Shown: positions 8,416 to 16,939 of the stretch, in pieces
How positions within the stretch are numbered: position 1 is the stretch's first letter
How the letters are laid out: each line of letters opens with the position of its first letter
Origin: a virus
Strand: one strand, 5' to 3'
Virus record (IMG/VR): IMGVR_UViG_3300044535_001531
Coordinates: 1-24,177 of that record
Length of the DNA: 24,177 bases
The notes under the pieces: generated by a model
The model's database searches: none
Seen by the model: only the letters and a program-made list of their open reading frames with translations
Told to the model about the DNA's origin: nothing
Translations under genes and position numbers: made by a program

Positions 8416-9830
8416 CAAAGCATAAATTAGGCGTTTGCGTTCCTTATCGAAATAGAGAAATACACTTACATGAGTTTATACCTAAAGTAGGAAAGTACTT
8501 AAAAGAACAGGGTATAGATTTTCAGATGTATTTTTGTCATCAAGTAGATGATAAGTTATTCAATAGAGGAGCTACAAAAAATATTGCAGCCAAGCATGCA
8601 TTTGAAGATGGGTGTGATTATATAGTTTGGCATGATATTGATATGATCCCAGAAGAGGATTGTGATTATTCATATCCAGAAAAAGGACCACGTCATATTG
8701 CTACGAAAATTTCACAAATGGATTATCAGCTAAAGTATCATGAATACTTTGGCGGTGCTGTTTTATTTACTAAAGAGCATGTAGAAGCTACAAATGGTTA
8801 TTCAAATAACTATTGGGATTGGGGGATGGAAGATGATGATTTATTTTGGAGATGTCATGTAGAAGGTCTTACACGTAATACATACTTAGGACCTAGAGAA
8901 CTTAAACAAAAGTTCTGGAGATTTAACGGAGAAGATTCTTATGTAAAAATACCTTTCCATAGAGAGATGAGAGGGTTGACCGCAGGTAGTCATACAATAT
9001 CAGTATTAACTAGAGCATTTCAACAACCAGAAAAGAACCCTATCTTCTTACTAGGAGATCACAATAACAGATACGTAGAGTATCCTATATTTAGATTACC
9101 GGGTTATGACTACGGAATATCTTTTAATAACTCTAGAGCAATGACTCTTACTTTTTGGAACACTTTTAATAACCACAATTACATGTGGGTTAAGAGATAC
9201 GACAATCAGTGGAGTTGGGTTACAGCAGTAATTAACGAAAGCACTAGTACAGCTCATTTATACTTAAACGGAACTGAAGTAGACTCAAAAGGTGGATTTG
9301 GAAGTCCATCTCCGTTAGAGTGGTTAGGTAAATTAAAAAGCTACGGAAGCGTTGCAGCTTACCTAGGTATGACTCCTTCTTTAGGAGAAGGCAATCCAGT
9401 AAAGTACTTCAAAGGAGATATTGCAAAAGTTTTTGCATGGAAGCGAGCATTGACTCCACAAGAAGTTGCAGCTATACATCTTAACTTACCTAAGGGAGAT
9501 CTCGTTTTAAACTTAGATGCTGATTACCCAAGGAGTACAGCAGAGTATCACCAAGTAGAAGAACGTGAAGAATCCTTCAGAATACCAAACTCAATACTAC
9601 CTTATAGAGTAGAAGGTAAGTTCAGATGCTTACCACATCCAGACGAAGGAATTGTAGACGGTAAATTTGTAAAAGGAGAAACTACTGCTGCTAACGAAAG
9701 ACGATACGTACTTCAGATGCAACAGGGTAAAGTTAATTATAAAGAAGACGGAATCAAACAAGTTCAATACACCTTGGTAGAAGAAAAGAAACTAACTCCT
9801 TGGGCTAAAATGTTAGATATAACCTTATGA
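8412..9830 (+). CDS. Second GT7 enzyme with nested LamG-like domain (tandem paralogue)
   Basis: Same architecture as the gene before it, but diverged. GT7 N-part: CVPYRNR (9-15), FNRGATKNIA (50-59), WHDIDM with DID 75-77, and NGYSNNYWDWGMEDDDLF (128-145). The LamG-like insert runs about 168-385, opening with RFNGEDSYVKIP and containing TAHLYLNGTEVDSKG and YFKGDIAKVFAWKRALTPQEV. GT7 C-part: FRCLPHPDEG with His409 at the metal-binding position, NERRY (428-432) and DGIKQVQYTLV (446-456). All the catalytic motifs are kept, so both copies are probably active, perhaps with different donors or acceptors. WDWG in place of WGWG is a substitution in the acceptor-binding segment. ATGA overlaps on both sides show translational coupling. 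Confidence 0.8.
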   Translation: MTKHKLGVCVPYRNREIHLHEFIPKVGKYLKEQGIDFQMYFCHQVDDKLFNRGATKNIAAKHAFEDGCDYIVWHDIDMIPEEDCDYSYPEKGPRHIATKISQMDYQLKYHEYFGGAVLFTKEHVEATNGYSNNYWDWGMEDDDLFWRCHVEGLTRNTYLGPRELKQKFWRFNGEDSYVKIPFHREMRGLTAGSHTISVLTRAFQQPEKNPIFLLGDHNNRYVEYPIFRLPGYDYGISFNNSRAMTLTFWNTFNNHNYMWVKRYDNQWSWVTAVINESTSTAHLYLNGTEVDSKGGFGSPSPLEWLGKLKSYGSVAAYLGMTPSLGEGNPVKYFKGDIAKVFAWKRALTPQEVAAIHLNLPKGDLVLNLDADYPRSTAEYHQVEEREESFRIPNSILPYRVEGKFRCLPHPDEGIVDGKFVKGETTAANERRYVLQMQQGKVNYKEDGIKQVQYTLVEEKKLTPWAKMLDITL

Positions 9831-11224
9831 GTTTACAAGAAGTAAAAAATAAATTAGATGGTGTTGGATGTGGCTTCTGTTTAGCTAAATGGACTCAAGT
9901 AACTATGCATTTAGGAATGGGAATGACGCATTCATGTCACCACCCTTCCCCTCATAAGATACCTCTAAAAGAAGTTGAAAGAAATCCTTCTGCACTACAT
10001 AATACTTCTTATAAAAAACAGAAGCGAAAGGAAATGTTAGAAGGAGGAAAACCAGAAGAATGTAATTATTGCTGGAAAGTAGAAGAGAGTTCTAACTCAT
10101 TTTCCGATAGAGTTTTTAAATCCTCAGAACCTTGGTCGATAGATCAGTTTACAAAAATTAAAGATAGTCACTGGAGAGAAGATTTCAATCCAAGATATGT
10201 AGAAGTATCTTTCTCAAATACCTGTAACTTCAAGTGTGCTTATTGTGGGCCACAGTATTCATCCAAATGGGTTGAAGAGATTGAGAAACACGGTGCATAC
10301 CCTACTAGCTACAATTTTAACGATATAAGCAATATACAGGCAAGAGGAGAGATGCCTTATAAGCATTCCGAAATAAACCCATATGTAGAAGCATTTTGGA
10401 AATGGTGGCCTGACTTGTATAAAGATTTACATACATTTAGAATCACAGGAGGAGAGCCTCTATTATCTAAAGATACATTTAAGGTTCTAGAATATATTCA
10501 AGACCATCATCATAAGAATCCTAACCTATCTTTATCAATTAATTCTAACCTTGGCGTTCCGGATAACCTTATAGATAGGTTTATTGAGATTGCTAAAGAC
10601 CTTTGTGAAAATAACAAAGTAAGAGAACTCACCATATTCACTTCAGTAGAAGCTAAAGGAGCACAAGCAGAATATACAAGATATGGATTAGAGTATGATA
10701 GGTTCTGGACCAATATAGATAAAATTCTAACAGCTTTACCAAAAGTTACTATTAACATTATGGCAACATTTAATGCACTTTCTGTATTTAGTTACGATGC
10801 ATTAATAGACAAGACTTTTGAGATGAAAAAGAAACATGCTAATGGACAGAGATACTGGGTATCGGCATTACAGTTGGATACTTCTTACTTAAGATGGCCA
10901 ACACACCTTTCTGTTAAGATACTAGAACCAGAACATAAAACATTAATTTTGAAGTCTGCAGAAAAAGCCTTATATTATGGTATAAAAGAATTTACAAAAG
11001 ATAACTACGGATTCTCTAATGTTGAGATTCAAAAAATAAAACGTATATACGACTACGCTACCTCAGAAGACGATTTCGATATAGAAAGAAATAGAAAAGA
11101 TTTTGTCATATTTGTAGATGAGTTAGACAAAAGAAGAGGTACAAACTTCTCAGAAACATTCCCAGAACTAAAAGAATTTTATGCTAAAATTAAAAACAGG
11201 AGAACCGTGGGTATTTTGGCCTAG
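9827..11224 (+). CDS. Radical SAM protein with N-terminal SPASM/twitch-like cysteine module (copy 1)
   Basis: The radical SAM core starts at about residue 124: NTCNFKCAYC gives the CxxxCxxC that binds the 4Fe-4S cluster and SAM (Cys133, 137, 140), and FRITGGEP (204-211) is the GGEP SAM-binding motif. Before it, residues 1-85 have Cys18, Cys37, Cys79 and CxxC Cys82 in a spacing like the SPASM/twitch auxiliary-cluster module, here N-terminal instead of C-terminal; an extra Cys15 is present. SCHHPSPHKIP (36-46) is shared with the copy at 11765. The family generates a 5'-deoxyadenosyl radical to modify peptides, sugars or cofactors; the substrate here is unknown. It overlaps the upstream gene by 4 bases and the downstream gene by 44. 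Confidence 0.8.
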   Translation: MSLQEVKNKLDGVGCGFCLAKWTQVTMHLGMGMTHSCHHPSPHKIPLKEVERNPSALHNTSYKKQKRKEMLEGGKPEECNYCWKVEESSNSFSDRVFKSSEPWSIDQFTKIKDSHWREDFNPRYVEVSFSNTCNFKCAYCGPQYSSKWVEEIEKHGAYPTSYNFNDISNIQARGEMPYKHSEINPYVEAFWKWWPDLYKDLHTFRITGGEPLLSKDTFKVLEYIQDHHHKNPNLSLSINSNLGVPDNLIDRFIEIAKDLCENNKVRELTIFTSVEAKGAQAEYTRYGLEYDRFWTNIDKILTALPKVTINIMATFNALSVFSYDALIDKTFEMKKKHANGQRYWVSALQLDTSYLRWPTHLSVKILEPEHKTLILKSAEKALYYGIKEFTKDNYGFSNVEIQKIKRIYDYATSEDDFDIERNRKDFVIFVDELDKRRGTNFSETFPELKEFYAKIKNRRTVGILA

Positions 11225-11765
11225 TAGCATCTGTGATACGTTTCCAGAAAATCCGGCAAACAAAATACTAAGAGGAGATTGTTACTTTGAGTTTGATCTT
11301 AGATTCACTTTGACGGAAGAACCGGTAGAAAGAAAAACAATATTTGCAATACTTCCTAAATATACAGGATTAGATATCCATTCAGAAGGAATGGTTTTTG
11401 CATATACTACAGAAGAAGAAACAGCATACATTAATCTACCTTCATTAATTAAAGTAGGAGAGGAAGTATTAATAACTGTAGAACACCAACCAAATAAGTA
11501 CTTAAGAATATTTATTAATAAGGAATTGATTCACGAGATTGATTTAGATAATAAGGTTTTTGGATTAGATAATAGCCCGCATATTATATTCGGTGCAGGT
11601 AATTTTCCTAAAAATAACTTCAACCTAAATTATACAAGTTTAGATCTTCATGAATTTATATTAAAAGGAATAACAGGAGTCTTAGCTCATCATAATTTCG
11701 AAGAGTTTATATTTGATAAGTCTGTTGATATATCCGGTAACCTAAATTTTATACATAAATTATAA
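11181..11765 (+). CDS. Stand-alone LamG/concanavalin A-like lectin-type protein
   Basis: This 194-residue protein looks like a jelly-roll carbohydrate-binding domain: DCYFEFDLRFTL, a central IKVGEEVLITVEHQ strand pair, KYLRIFINKELIHEI (matching the LYLNG step of LamG folds), SLDLHEFILKGI and a final DKSVDISGNLNFI. The same elements occur in the LamG inserts of the two GT7 genes upstream. It lacks a signal peptide. The ATG at 11181 lies 44 bases inside the preceding gene; no later Met gives a full domain, so I keep this start. Its stop overlaps the next ATG by one base (TAATG). It sits between two paralogous radical SAM genes and may deliver them to a glycan. Confidence 0.65.
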   Translation: MLKLKTGEPWVFWPSSICDTFPENPANKILRGDCYFEFDLRFTLTEEPVERKTIFAILPKYTGLDIHSEGMVFAYTTEEETAYINLPSLIKVGEEVLITVEHQPNKYLRIFINKELIHEIDLDNKVFGLDNSPHIIFGAGNFPKNNFNLNYTSLDLHEFILKGITGVLAHHNFEEFIFDKSVDISGNLNFIHKL

Positions 11766-13387
11766 TGGGAGTTTTCGCAAAAAAGGACGATGAATCGTTC
11801 CAGGAATATAGAGAAAGGGTTATAAATAAACTATCCCAATCTTTTTGTGGCGCTAAATGGTACAATGCTACCATCTGGCTAGGTAATGGTACGACAGCAA
11901 GCTGTCATCACCCCCCTGCACATAAAATACCTCTAGAAGAAGTAGCTAAGTCTTATAAGGCAATTCATAACACAACCTATAAGAAAGCTATCCGTAAGCA
12001 AATGATGGAAGGTGAAAGACCTAAGGAATGTGAATACTGCTGGAAGATAGAGGACTTAGGTCCTGATAAAGTATCTGATAGAGTTTATAAATCAGTTATC
12101 TATACAGACGAAGAATTAAAACAAGCTAGAACAGAATTAGGATATACAGAGGATGTAGACTTAAAGACGTTAGAGATTGCTTTCGATCCTAATTGTAACT
12201 TTGGCTGCTCATACTGTAATGCTTCGTTTTCAACTACATGGCAAAACGATATTAAAAAGTTCGGTCCATATCAGAACTTAGTTTCTGATGGAGCAGGAGC
12301 ATTCCAACATGACGGAAGACATGCAATGCCGTATGGTAGAAAAAACGAAGGTAACCCTTACATAGAAGCTTTTTGGAAATGGTGGGAAGGAGAATTACAA
12401 TACTCTTTGAGAGAGTTAAGAGTAACAGGAGGTGAACCAACTATGTCTCCAGATTTCTGGAAATTAATGGATTGGTGGAAGCGTAACCCTCAATGTGAAG
12501 TACCTTTTGCAGTAAACTCAAACTTAGGACAGAAGAAAGAATTGTTAGATGCTCTTATAGAATCTACTCATAGTTTTAAAGAGTTTAACCTTTATACTTC
12601 TTGTGAAGCTACAGGATTACAGGCTGAGTATATTAGATACGGACTTGAGTGGAAGACTTGGTTACAGAATATGTACCGAGTTAACGAAGAGGCAAATGTA
12701 AAGTCTGTGAACGTGATGATGACTATAAACGGATTATGTTTATTTTCTATTACAGAGTTTATGGATGAGATGTTAAAGTTAAAAGCAAAGCATGGAGCTC
12801 ATGCTGCTATTATGTCTTTTAATATTCTACGTTTCCCTTCTTTTCAATCAATCGTAACTTTACCGGTAGATATACGAATGGAGAGAGCAGCTCATATTGA
12901 GAAGTGGTTAGAAGCAAACTGGAAAGGAGGTTCTAATGGACTATTAGATATGGAAAGAGATGGTATACTTAGAATGATTGAATATATCAAACAAGTAGAT
13001 ACAGGTCACGCTTTTACTTCATCACTAGAAAGTAGAGAAAGAGACTTTAAATCTTTCTATGCTCAATATGATGTTAGACGAAATAAAGATATTTTAGCTG
13101 CATTCCCAGAAATTAAAACATGGTGGGATTCTATACCAGAAACTAAACTAGATGCACTTAAAGAAGTAATAGACGGAGATGATGCTAAGTCAAATAGATA
13201 CGTGCATGATGTTCTAAAGAAAGCTAAAGAAGAAGGTTGGGTACTAAATCCACAATGGCATAACCCAGGATCACAGGAGTATATAGAACCAGATCATCAA
13301 CAGCAAGATGATATGATTGATCTAATTGATTTGTTGAAAAAAGAATCTGATAATAATGGACCTGGATTTAAACGTAAATTAATATGA
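11765..13387 (+). CDS. Radical SAM protein with N-terminal SPASM/twitch-like module (copy 2)
   Basis: At 540 residues this is the longest of the three radical SAM proteins. The N-terminal module has Cys28, Cys47, Cys89 and Cys92, with ASCHHPPAHKIPLEE (45-59) and YKKAIRKQMMEGERP aligning closely with the copy at 9827, so the two are paralogues. The core has CNFGCSYC (Cys144, 148, 151) and RVTGGEPTMSP (219-229). Both also share the EAFWKWW segment just before the GGEP motif. The C-terminal 80 residues are an extra tail (KKAKEEGWVLNPQW, then a Q/D-rich stretch) absent from copy 1. Substrate unknown. It is coupled to both neighbours by overlaps of 1 and 4 bases. Confidence 0.8.
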   Translation: MGVFAKKDDESFQEYRERVINKLSQSFCGAKWYNATIWLGNGTTASCHHPPAHKIPLEEVAKSYKAIHNTTYKKAIRKQMMEGERPKECEYCWKIEDLGPDKVSDRVYKSVIYTDEELKQARTELGYTEDVDLKTLEIAFDPNCNFGCSYCNASFSTTWQNDIKKFGPYQNLVSDGAGAFQHDGRHAMPYGRKNEGNPYIEAFWKWWEGELQYSLRELRVTGGEPTMSPDFWKLMDWWKRNPQCEVPFAVNSNLGQKKELLDALIESTHSFKEFNLYTSCEATGLQAEYIRYGLEWKTWLQNMYRVNEEANVKSVNVMMTINGLCLFSITEFMDEMLKLKAKHGAHAAIMSFNILRFPSFQSIVTLPVDIRMERAAHIEKWLEANWKGGSNGLLDMERDGILRMIEYIKQVDTGHAFTSSLESRERDFKSFYAQYDVRRNKDILAAFPEIKTWWDSIPETKLDALKEVIDGDDAKSNRYVHDVLKKAKEEGWVLNPQWHNPGSQEYIEPDHQQQDDMIDLIDLLKKESDNNGPGFKRKLI

Positions 13388-14730
13388 AATTCGCATTCGA
13401 CAAATATGTAGATTTAGAAGAATATCCAAACCCTTACCCTCTTCCAAATGGAATAGTAGGGGCAGAAGATTTACCTAGAACTTATAATGAACTATCTAAA
13501 TATAACGTATACGGTTTTCTTTTTAAGAAACATTTAGATTATCAAGAACACCATTTTGGGCACGATACTGTAGACAACCTTATAAATGGTTCTGAGAAGT
13601 TTATGTACTCGATTTTACTGAGAGATAAAACTACCTTCCATCAGTTAAGTGATGAGAAGTATTACAAACTCAGTGATAAAATTGTTAAGGCAATACAGCA
13701 AAAACAAGGAGCGATATTACTAAGTCATTTATTTGAAGGAGATTTTAAGAAGAGAGATTACAGTGAAGTTGAGGCTATTAACCGGTTTGCATTAAAGTAT
13801 AATTTTAAAAAAGAGGACATACTAGTACTTTCTAATAACTTAAAATGGAATTATGAAGAACCAGAAAATGCTCTCTTTACAGTACGAACTTGTAATTACT
13901 TTCTACTTAACCCGTGGTTTATAAAGGAAGATCTCCTAGACGAAGGTAATGATCAATTCTTTCGAATTGGATTTGAAGATAAAAGAAGATACATAGGAGC
14001 ATATCCAAAACCTAAAAGGTTTCTTTCTTTAAATAGAAGACCTAGAACTCATAGGATTGTTCTTTTTACAGAGATAGCAAAGAACCCACAACTACGAGAT
14101 ACATCAGTATTAAGTATGGGAAAACGTAGCTTAGACCCTAACCAGGACTTAGATAAAGACCACTGGACTAGAACATATAACAATCCTTGGATGACTTTAT
14201 ATGATGCTTTTGTAGCAGATAATTACAAGCATGATAAAAAAGCAGGGATGGAGTTCCTTAGTAACTACAACAATGAAGAAGATTATTTTGTAGATTCTAA
14301 TTTAGAGTACAACTTAGCATTCAATTTAAACGAAACACTCCACTTAAATACATTTGTAAACGTATTCACAGAAACTTTGTTTGAAGAAGATACTATCTTT
14401 CTATCAGAAAAAATCTTTAAACCTATATACTGCTTACAACCTTTTATAGTATTTGGTAATCCCGGTACTCTAGAAGAGTTACGAAAGTTAGGTTTTAAGA
14501 CATTTGGAGAATTTTGGGATGAGTCTTATGATCAAGAAATCTCTTTTACAAAGAGGTTGGAAAAAATCATAGATATTATGAAAGATCTAGCTAATAAAAC
14601 TCACGGAGAGTTATTACAGATGACACGAGAAATGTCTCACATACTTGAACATAACTATGCACATATGATACAAGCTAGTAGGGCAGAAGTATTTACATTA
14701 AAACAAACACTAAATGAGCAATTCAGTTAA
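13384..14730 (+). CDS. Putative glycosyltransferase (GT-B/fucosyltransferase-like C-terminus)
   Basis: This 448-residue protein has no certain family by eye. Two features suggest a transferase: a basic strand-turn KRFLSLNRRPRTHR (211-224) typical of the centre of some GT-B-like phage and bacterial proteins, and NVFTETLFEEDTIFLSEKIFKPI followed by QPFIVFGNPGTLEELRKLGF (326-371), which resembles the donor-binding region of GT10/exostosin-type enzymes, where a TEK or SEK Lys/Glu precedes a P.I..G motif. The N-terminal 200 residues are unassigned and mostly alpha/beta. It overlaps the upstream gene by 4 bases and the next by 17. Alternatives include an uncharacterised sugar-modifying enzyme. Confidence 0.5.
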   Translation: MKFAFDKYVDLEEYPNPYPLPNGIVGAEDLPRTYNELSKYNVYGFLFKKHLDYQEHHFGHDTVDNLINGSEKFMYSILLRDKTTFHQLSDEKYYKLSDKIVKAIQQKQGAILLSHLFEGDFKKRDYSEVEAINRFALKYNFKKEDILVLSNNLKWNYEEPENALFTVRTCNYFLLNPWFIKEDLLDEGNDQFFRIGFEDKRRYIGAYPKPKRFLSLNRRPRTHRIVLFTEIAKNPQLRDTSVLSMGKRSLDPNQDLDKDHWTRTYNNPWMTLYDAFVADNYKHDKKAGMEFLSNYNNEEDYFVDSNLEYNLAFNLNETLHLNTFVNVFTETLFEEDTIFLSEKIFKPIYCLQPFIVFGNPGTLEELRKLGFKTFGEFWDESYDQEISFTKRLEKIIDIMKDLANKTHGELLQMTREMSHILEHNYAHMIQASRAEVFTLKQTLNEQFS

Positions 14731-15988
14731 AGATTATAAAAAATCAGAACATTTCTGCTCTGCACTATGGATGCACCTACATGTAGTAAACGACGGTAGA
14801 ACATATCCATGTTGTATGACTCCTATAGATAACCAATCTACTCTAGGTAACGTAAACAATAATTCCTTATTTGAAATCATGAATAGCGATAAAGCTAAGT
14901 CGATGAGAAAAGGAATGCTAGAAGGTAAACCACTTCCTTCTTCTTGTTCACGTTGTGTAAGTAAAGAGAAGTCCGGAATGGGTAGTATGCGAATCGGAAT
15001 GAATGATCATTGGTTTGATGAAGTTGAAGACCTAGTTGAAAATACAAACGAAGATGGAAGTATAGATGAGTTGAGATTACTATACTGGGACTTTAGATTT
15101 AGTAATTACTGTAACCTAGCATGTAGAACCTGCTCACCTTTATTCAGCACAGCATGGACTAAAGACTTTGTGCAGGTGTTTGGAGACAAGTCTGAACACT
15201 TAGGATTGATTAACTTAGATGGAGCTAATACGTTTTGGGATAATATTGAAGAGACTATACATACAGCTAAAGAAATTCACTTTGCAGGAGGAGAACCTTT
15301 AATCATGCCTGAACATTGGAAGCTTATTGAAATGCTTGAGGAGAGAAATCTTTACGACGTTAAGTTAAAGTACTCTACTAATGCTACAATGTTAGAGAAT
15401 AAAGGTAGAAATATAATTGATATTTGGAAAAAATTTAAACATGTACATTTAAGTTTATCTATAGACGGTACAGGAGATCTTTTTGAGTTAGTTAGACACA
15501 ACGGTAAATGGGCTAAAACAAGAGAGAATTTAATAAAGATAAATGAAGCAGGTATTGACTTTTGGTTACATCCAACGATTAGCCTTCTAAACATATTTAG
15601 AATAGATCAGATGCATAAAGAGTTTTTTGATATGGGATTAATACCTATTCATAAAAAACCTCACGAAAAATATCCTTTCGATCCAAGCCATTATTTTACA
15701 AGTAGATTTCATATTAACCCTGTCTTCTTCCCTATGTATTATGCGTTAGAGACTCTACCTAAAGAACTGAAAGAATTGGCAACTGAGAAGATAACTAAGT
15801 ACGGTAGAAGTATGGAAGCTAAATACGGTATTCCTTTTTCTGGATGGGAATCTTTATTAGATATTATGAACAAGAAAGAAGGTAATCCTGAATTTTTTAA
15901 ACGATTTATAACAGTAACAAAAGACCTAGATAAAGTTAGAAACCAGGACTTCTTAAAACTTAACCCAGAATTCAAGCCCTACTTTTAA
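14714..15988 (+). CDS. Radical SAM protein with N-terminal SPASM/twitch-like module (third, divergent)
   Basis: The N-terminal module is the clearest of the three: HFCSALWMHLHVVNDGRTYP then CC (Cys15, Cys33/34), LGNVNNNSLFEIMNS, and SSCSRC (Cys78, Cys81), just as in SPASM/twitch sequences that read 'C..W..l....dG..ypCC...lGn...sl.eI'. The core follows with SNYCNLACRTC (Cys133, 137, 140) and IHFAGGEPLIMPEHW (188-202). Family knowledge: such enzymes carry an auxiliary Fe-S cluster; phage members are known by sequence but without known substrates. It is less similar to the copies at 9827 and 11765 than those are to each other. It overlaps the previous gene by 17 bases and its stop shares one base with the next ATG. 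Confidence 0.82.
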   Translation: MSNSVKDYKKSEHFCSALWMHLHVVNDGRTYPCCMTPIDNQSTLGNVNNNSLFEIMNSDKAKSMRKGMLEGKPLPSSCSRCVSKEKSGMGSMRIGMNDHWFDEVEDLVENTNEDGSIDELRLLYWDFRFSNYCNLACRTCSPLFSTAWTKDFVQVFGDKSEHLGLINLDGANTFWDNIEETIHTAKEIHFAGGEPLIMPEHWKLIEMLEERNLYDVKLKYSTNATMLENKGRNIIDIWKKFKHVHLSLSIDGTGDLFELVRHNGKWAKTRENLIKINEAGIDFWLHPTISLLNIFRIDQMHKEFFDMGLIPIHKKPHEKYPFDPSHYFTSRFHINPVFFPMYYALETLPKELKELATEKITKYGRSMEAKYGIPFSGWESLLDIMNKKEGNPEFFKRFITVTKDLDKVRNQDFLKLNPEFKPYF

Positions 15989-16914
15989 TGAAAGATATAA
16001 TTTGGAAAATAGATACAGTAAAGGACTTTTGTGATATAATGAGACGAGAGTATAAAACTATTATGACTTTAGACCCATGGGCTGAAGGTGCATTAAATAG
16101 ATACACTCAGTTTACTTCTTACGCAGAACAAACCCAAACAATAAAAGCTATTGAAGATAAAAAAACAAAATTAAGATTCGAAGACGTACGGTACTACATA
16201 AACGACTATGCCTGTCGAGGAGATTGGAGTATAAATACCCCTCATTCAGATCATTTAAGGGTAGCTGTATTTGGATGTAGTTTTACATTTGGTGTAGGTA
16301 TAGACGAAGAAGGAACCTGGCATGCTCAAGTAAAGAAACTTCTTAGAACAGATAAACCGATTCAATTAATAAATTTAGGATATCCAGGAGGAAGTATTAC
16401 TAAGTGTTTAAAAATGTTTAAATACTTAACAGACGTATATACAATTGATATTGCAATCTTCCTTCTACCAACACATTGGCGAGAAGAATACCCAGAACAG
16501 AAAAACCAGGTAGGTACGTGGTATTATAATTTAATTCCAAATGTACATCAACATCATATAGAAGAAAAATGGGAGCAGTTTTATACCTACGCTACAGAAG
16601 AAACACAGATATATAACGCAGTTCGTTCAGTTTCTCATATAAATGCAATTGCACAATCTAAAAATATAGAAACCTACTTTAGTACATGGGACTATCCTCT
16701 GTACTCTTATTTAAAAACAAACTACCTTACAAAAAAACAACTAGTACCGTATTTTGAGTTTATAGAAAATCATAAAAAAATAACAGACGGGTTTGCTAGA
16801 GACGGTAATCATCCTGGACCTTTGAGTCATGAACATTTTGCAAATCAAGTTACGGAACACTTAACTACTTTTTCTGAAAAAAGAACAGCAGTAAAATCAC
16901 CTAAACTAATTTAA
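15988..16914 (+). CDS. SGNH/GDSL-family hydrolase-like protein
   Basis: The 308-residue protein has the SGNH pattern starting near residue 90: RVAVFGCSFTFGVG (91-104) with the nucleophile Ser98 (block I), INLGYPGGSI (128-137; block II glycine) and, near the end, ARDGNHPGPLSHEHFA (270-285) with Asp272 and His275 completing the triad (block V). The usual GxND of block III is replaced by FLLPTHWRE, so the oxyanion Asn is not evident. Residues 1-88 are an unassigned N-terminal extension. SGNH enzymes in glycan operons often add or remove acetyl or acyl groups, so O-acetyl editing of a glycan is plausible. It is the last gene of the operon; a TATTTATAT motif follows 2 bases after its stop. Confidence 0.75.
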   Translation: MKDIIWKIDTVKDFCDIMRREYKTIMTLDPWAEGALNRYTQFTSYAEQTQTIKAIEDKKTKLRFEDVRYYINDYACRGDWSINTPHSDHLRVAVFGCSFTFGVGIDEEGTWHAQVKKLLRTDKPIQLINLGYPGGSITKCLKMFKYLTDVYTIDIAIFLLPTHWREEYPEQKNQVGTWYYNLIPNVHQHHIEEKWEQFYTYATEETQIYNAVRSVSHINAIAQSKNIETYFSTWDYPLYSYLKTNYLTKKQLVPYFEFIENHKKITDGFARDGNHPGPLSHEHFANQVTEHLTTFSEKRTAVKSPKLI

Positions 16915-16916
16915 AC

Positions 16917-16926
16917 TATTTATATA
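16917..16926 (+). promoter_or_regulatory. TATTTATAT late-type promoter motif (copy 1)
   Basis: TATTTATATA occupies 16917-16926, 23 bases before the ATG at 16940 and directly after the SGNH gene. No TTG lies at the -33 distance. It separates the long glycan operon from the operon at 16940-19517. Confidence 0.6.
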
Positions 16927-16939
16927 AAAATATTAAGAA

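Noticed and set aside
6994-9830. Diversity-generating retroelement target in the lectin domains
   Set aside because: The domains are LamG-like and not C-type lectin, no reverse transcriptase or template repeat is visible, and no near-identical variable repeat was seen.
11708-11715. Perfect TATATTTG (-7 box) inside the stand-alone LamG gene
   Set aside because: No TTG occurs at the expected 19-21 base distance upstream and the next gene is tightly coupled, so chance is more likely.
16230-16237. Sense-strand TATAAATA identical to the T4 late promoter box
   Set aside because: It lies in the middle of the SGNH gene with no gene start nearby; the gap-associated motif in this window is the inverted form.
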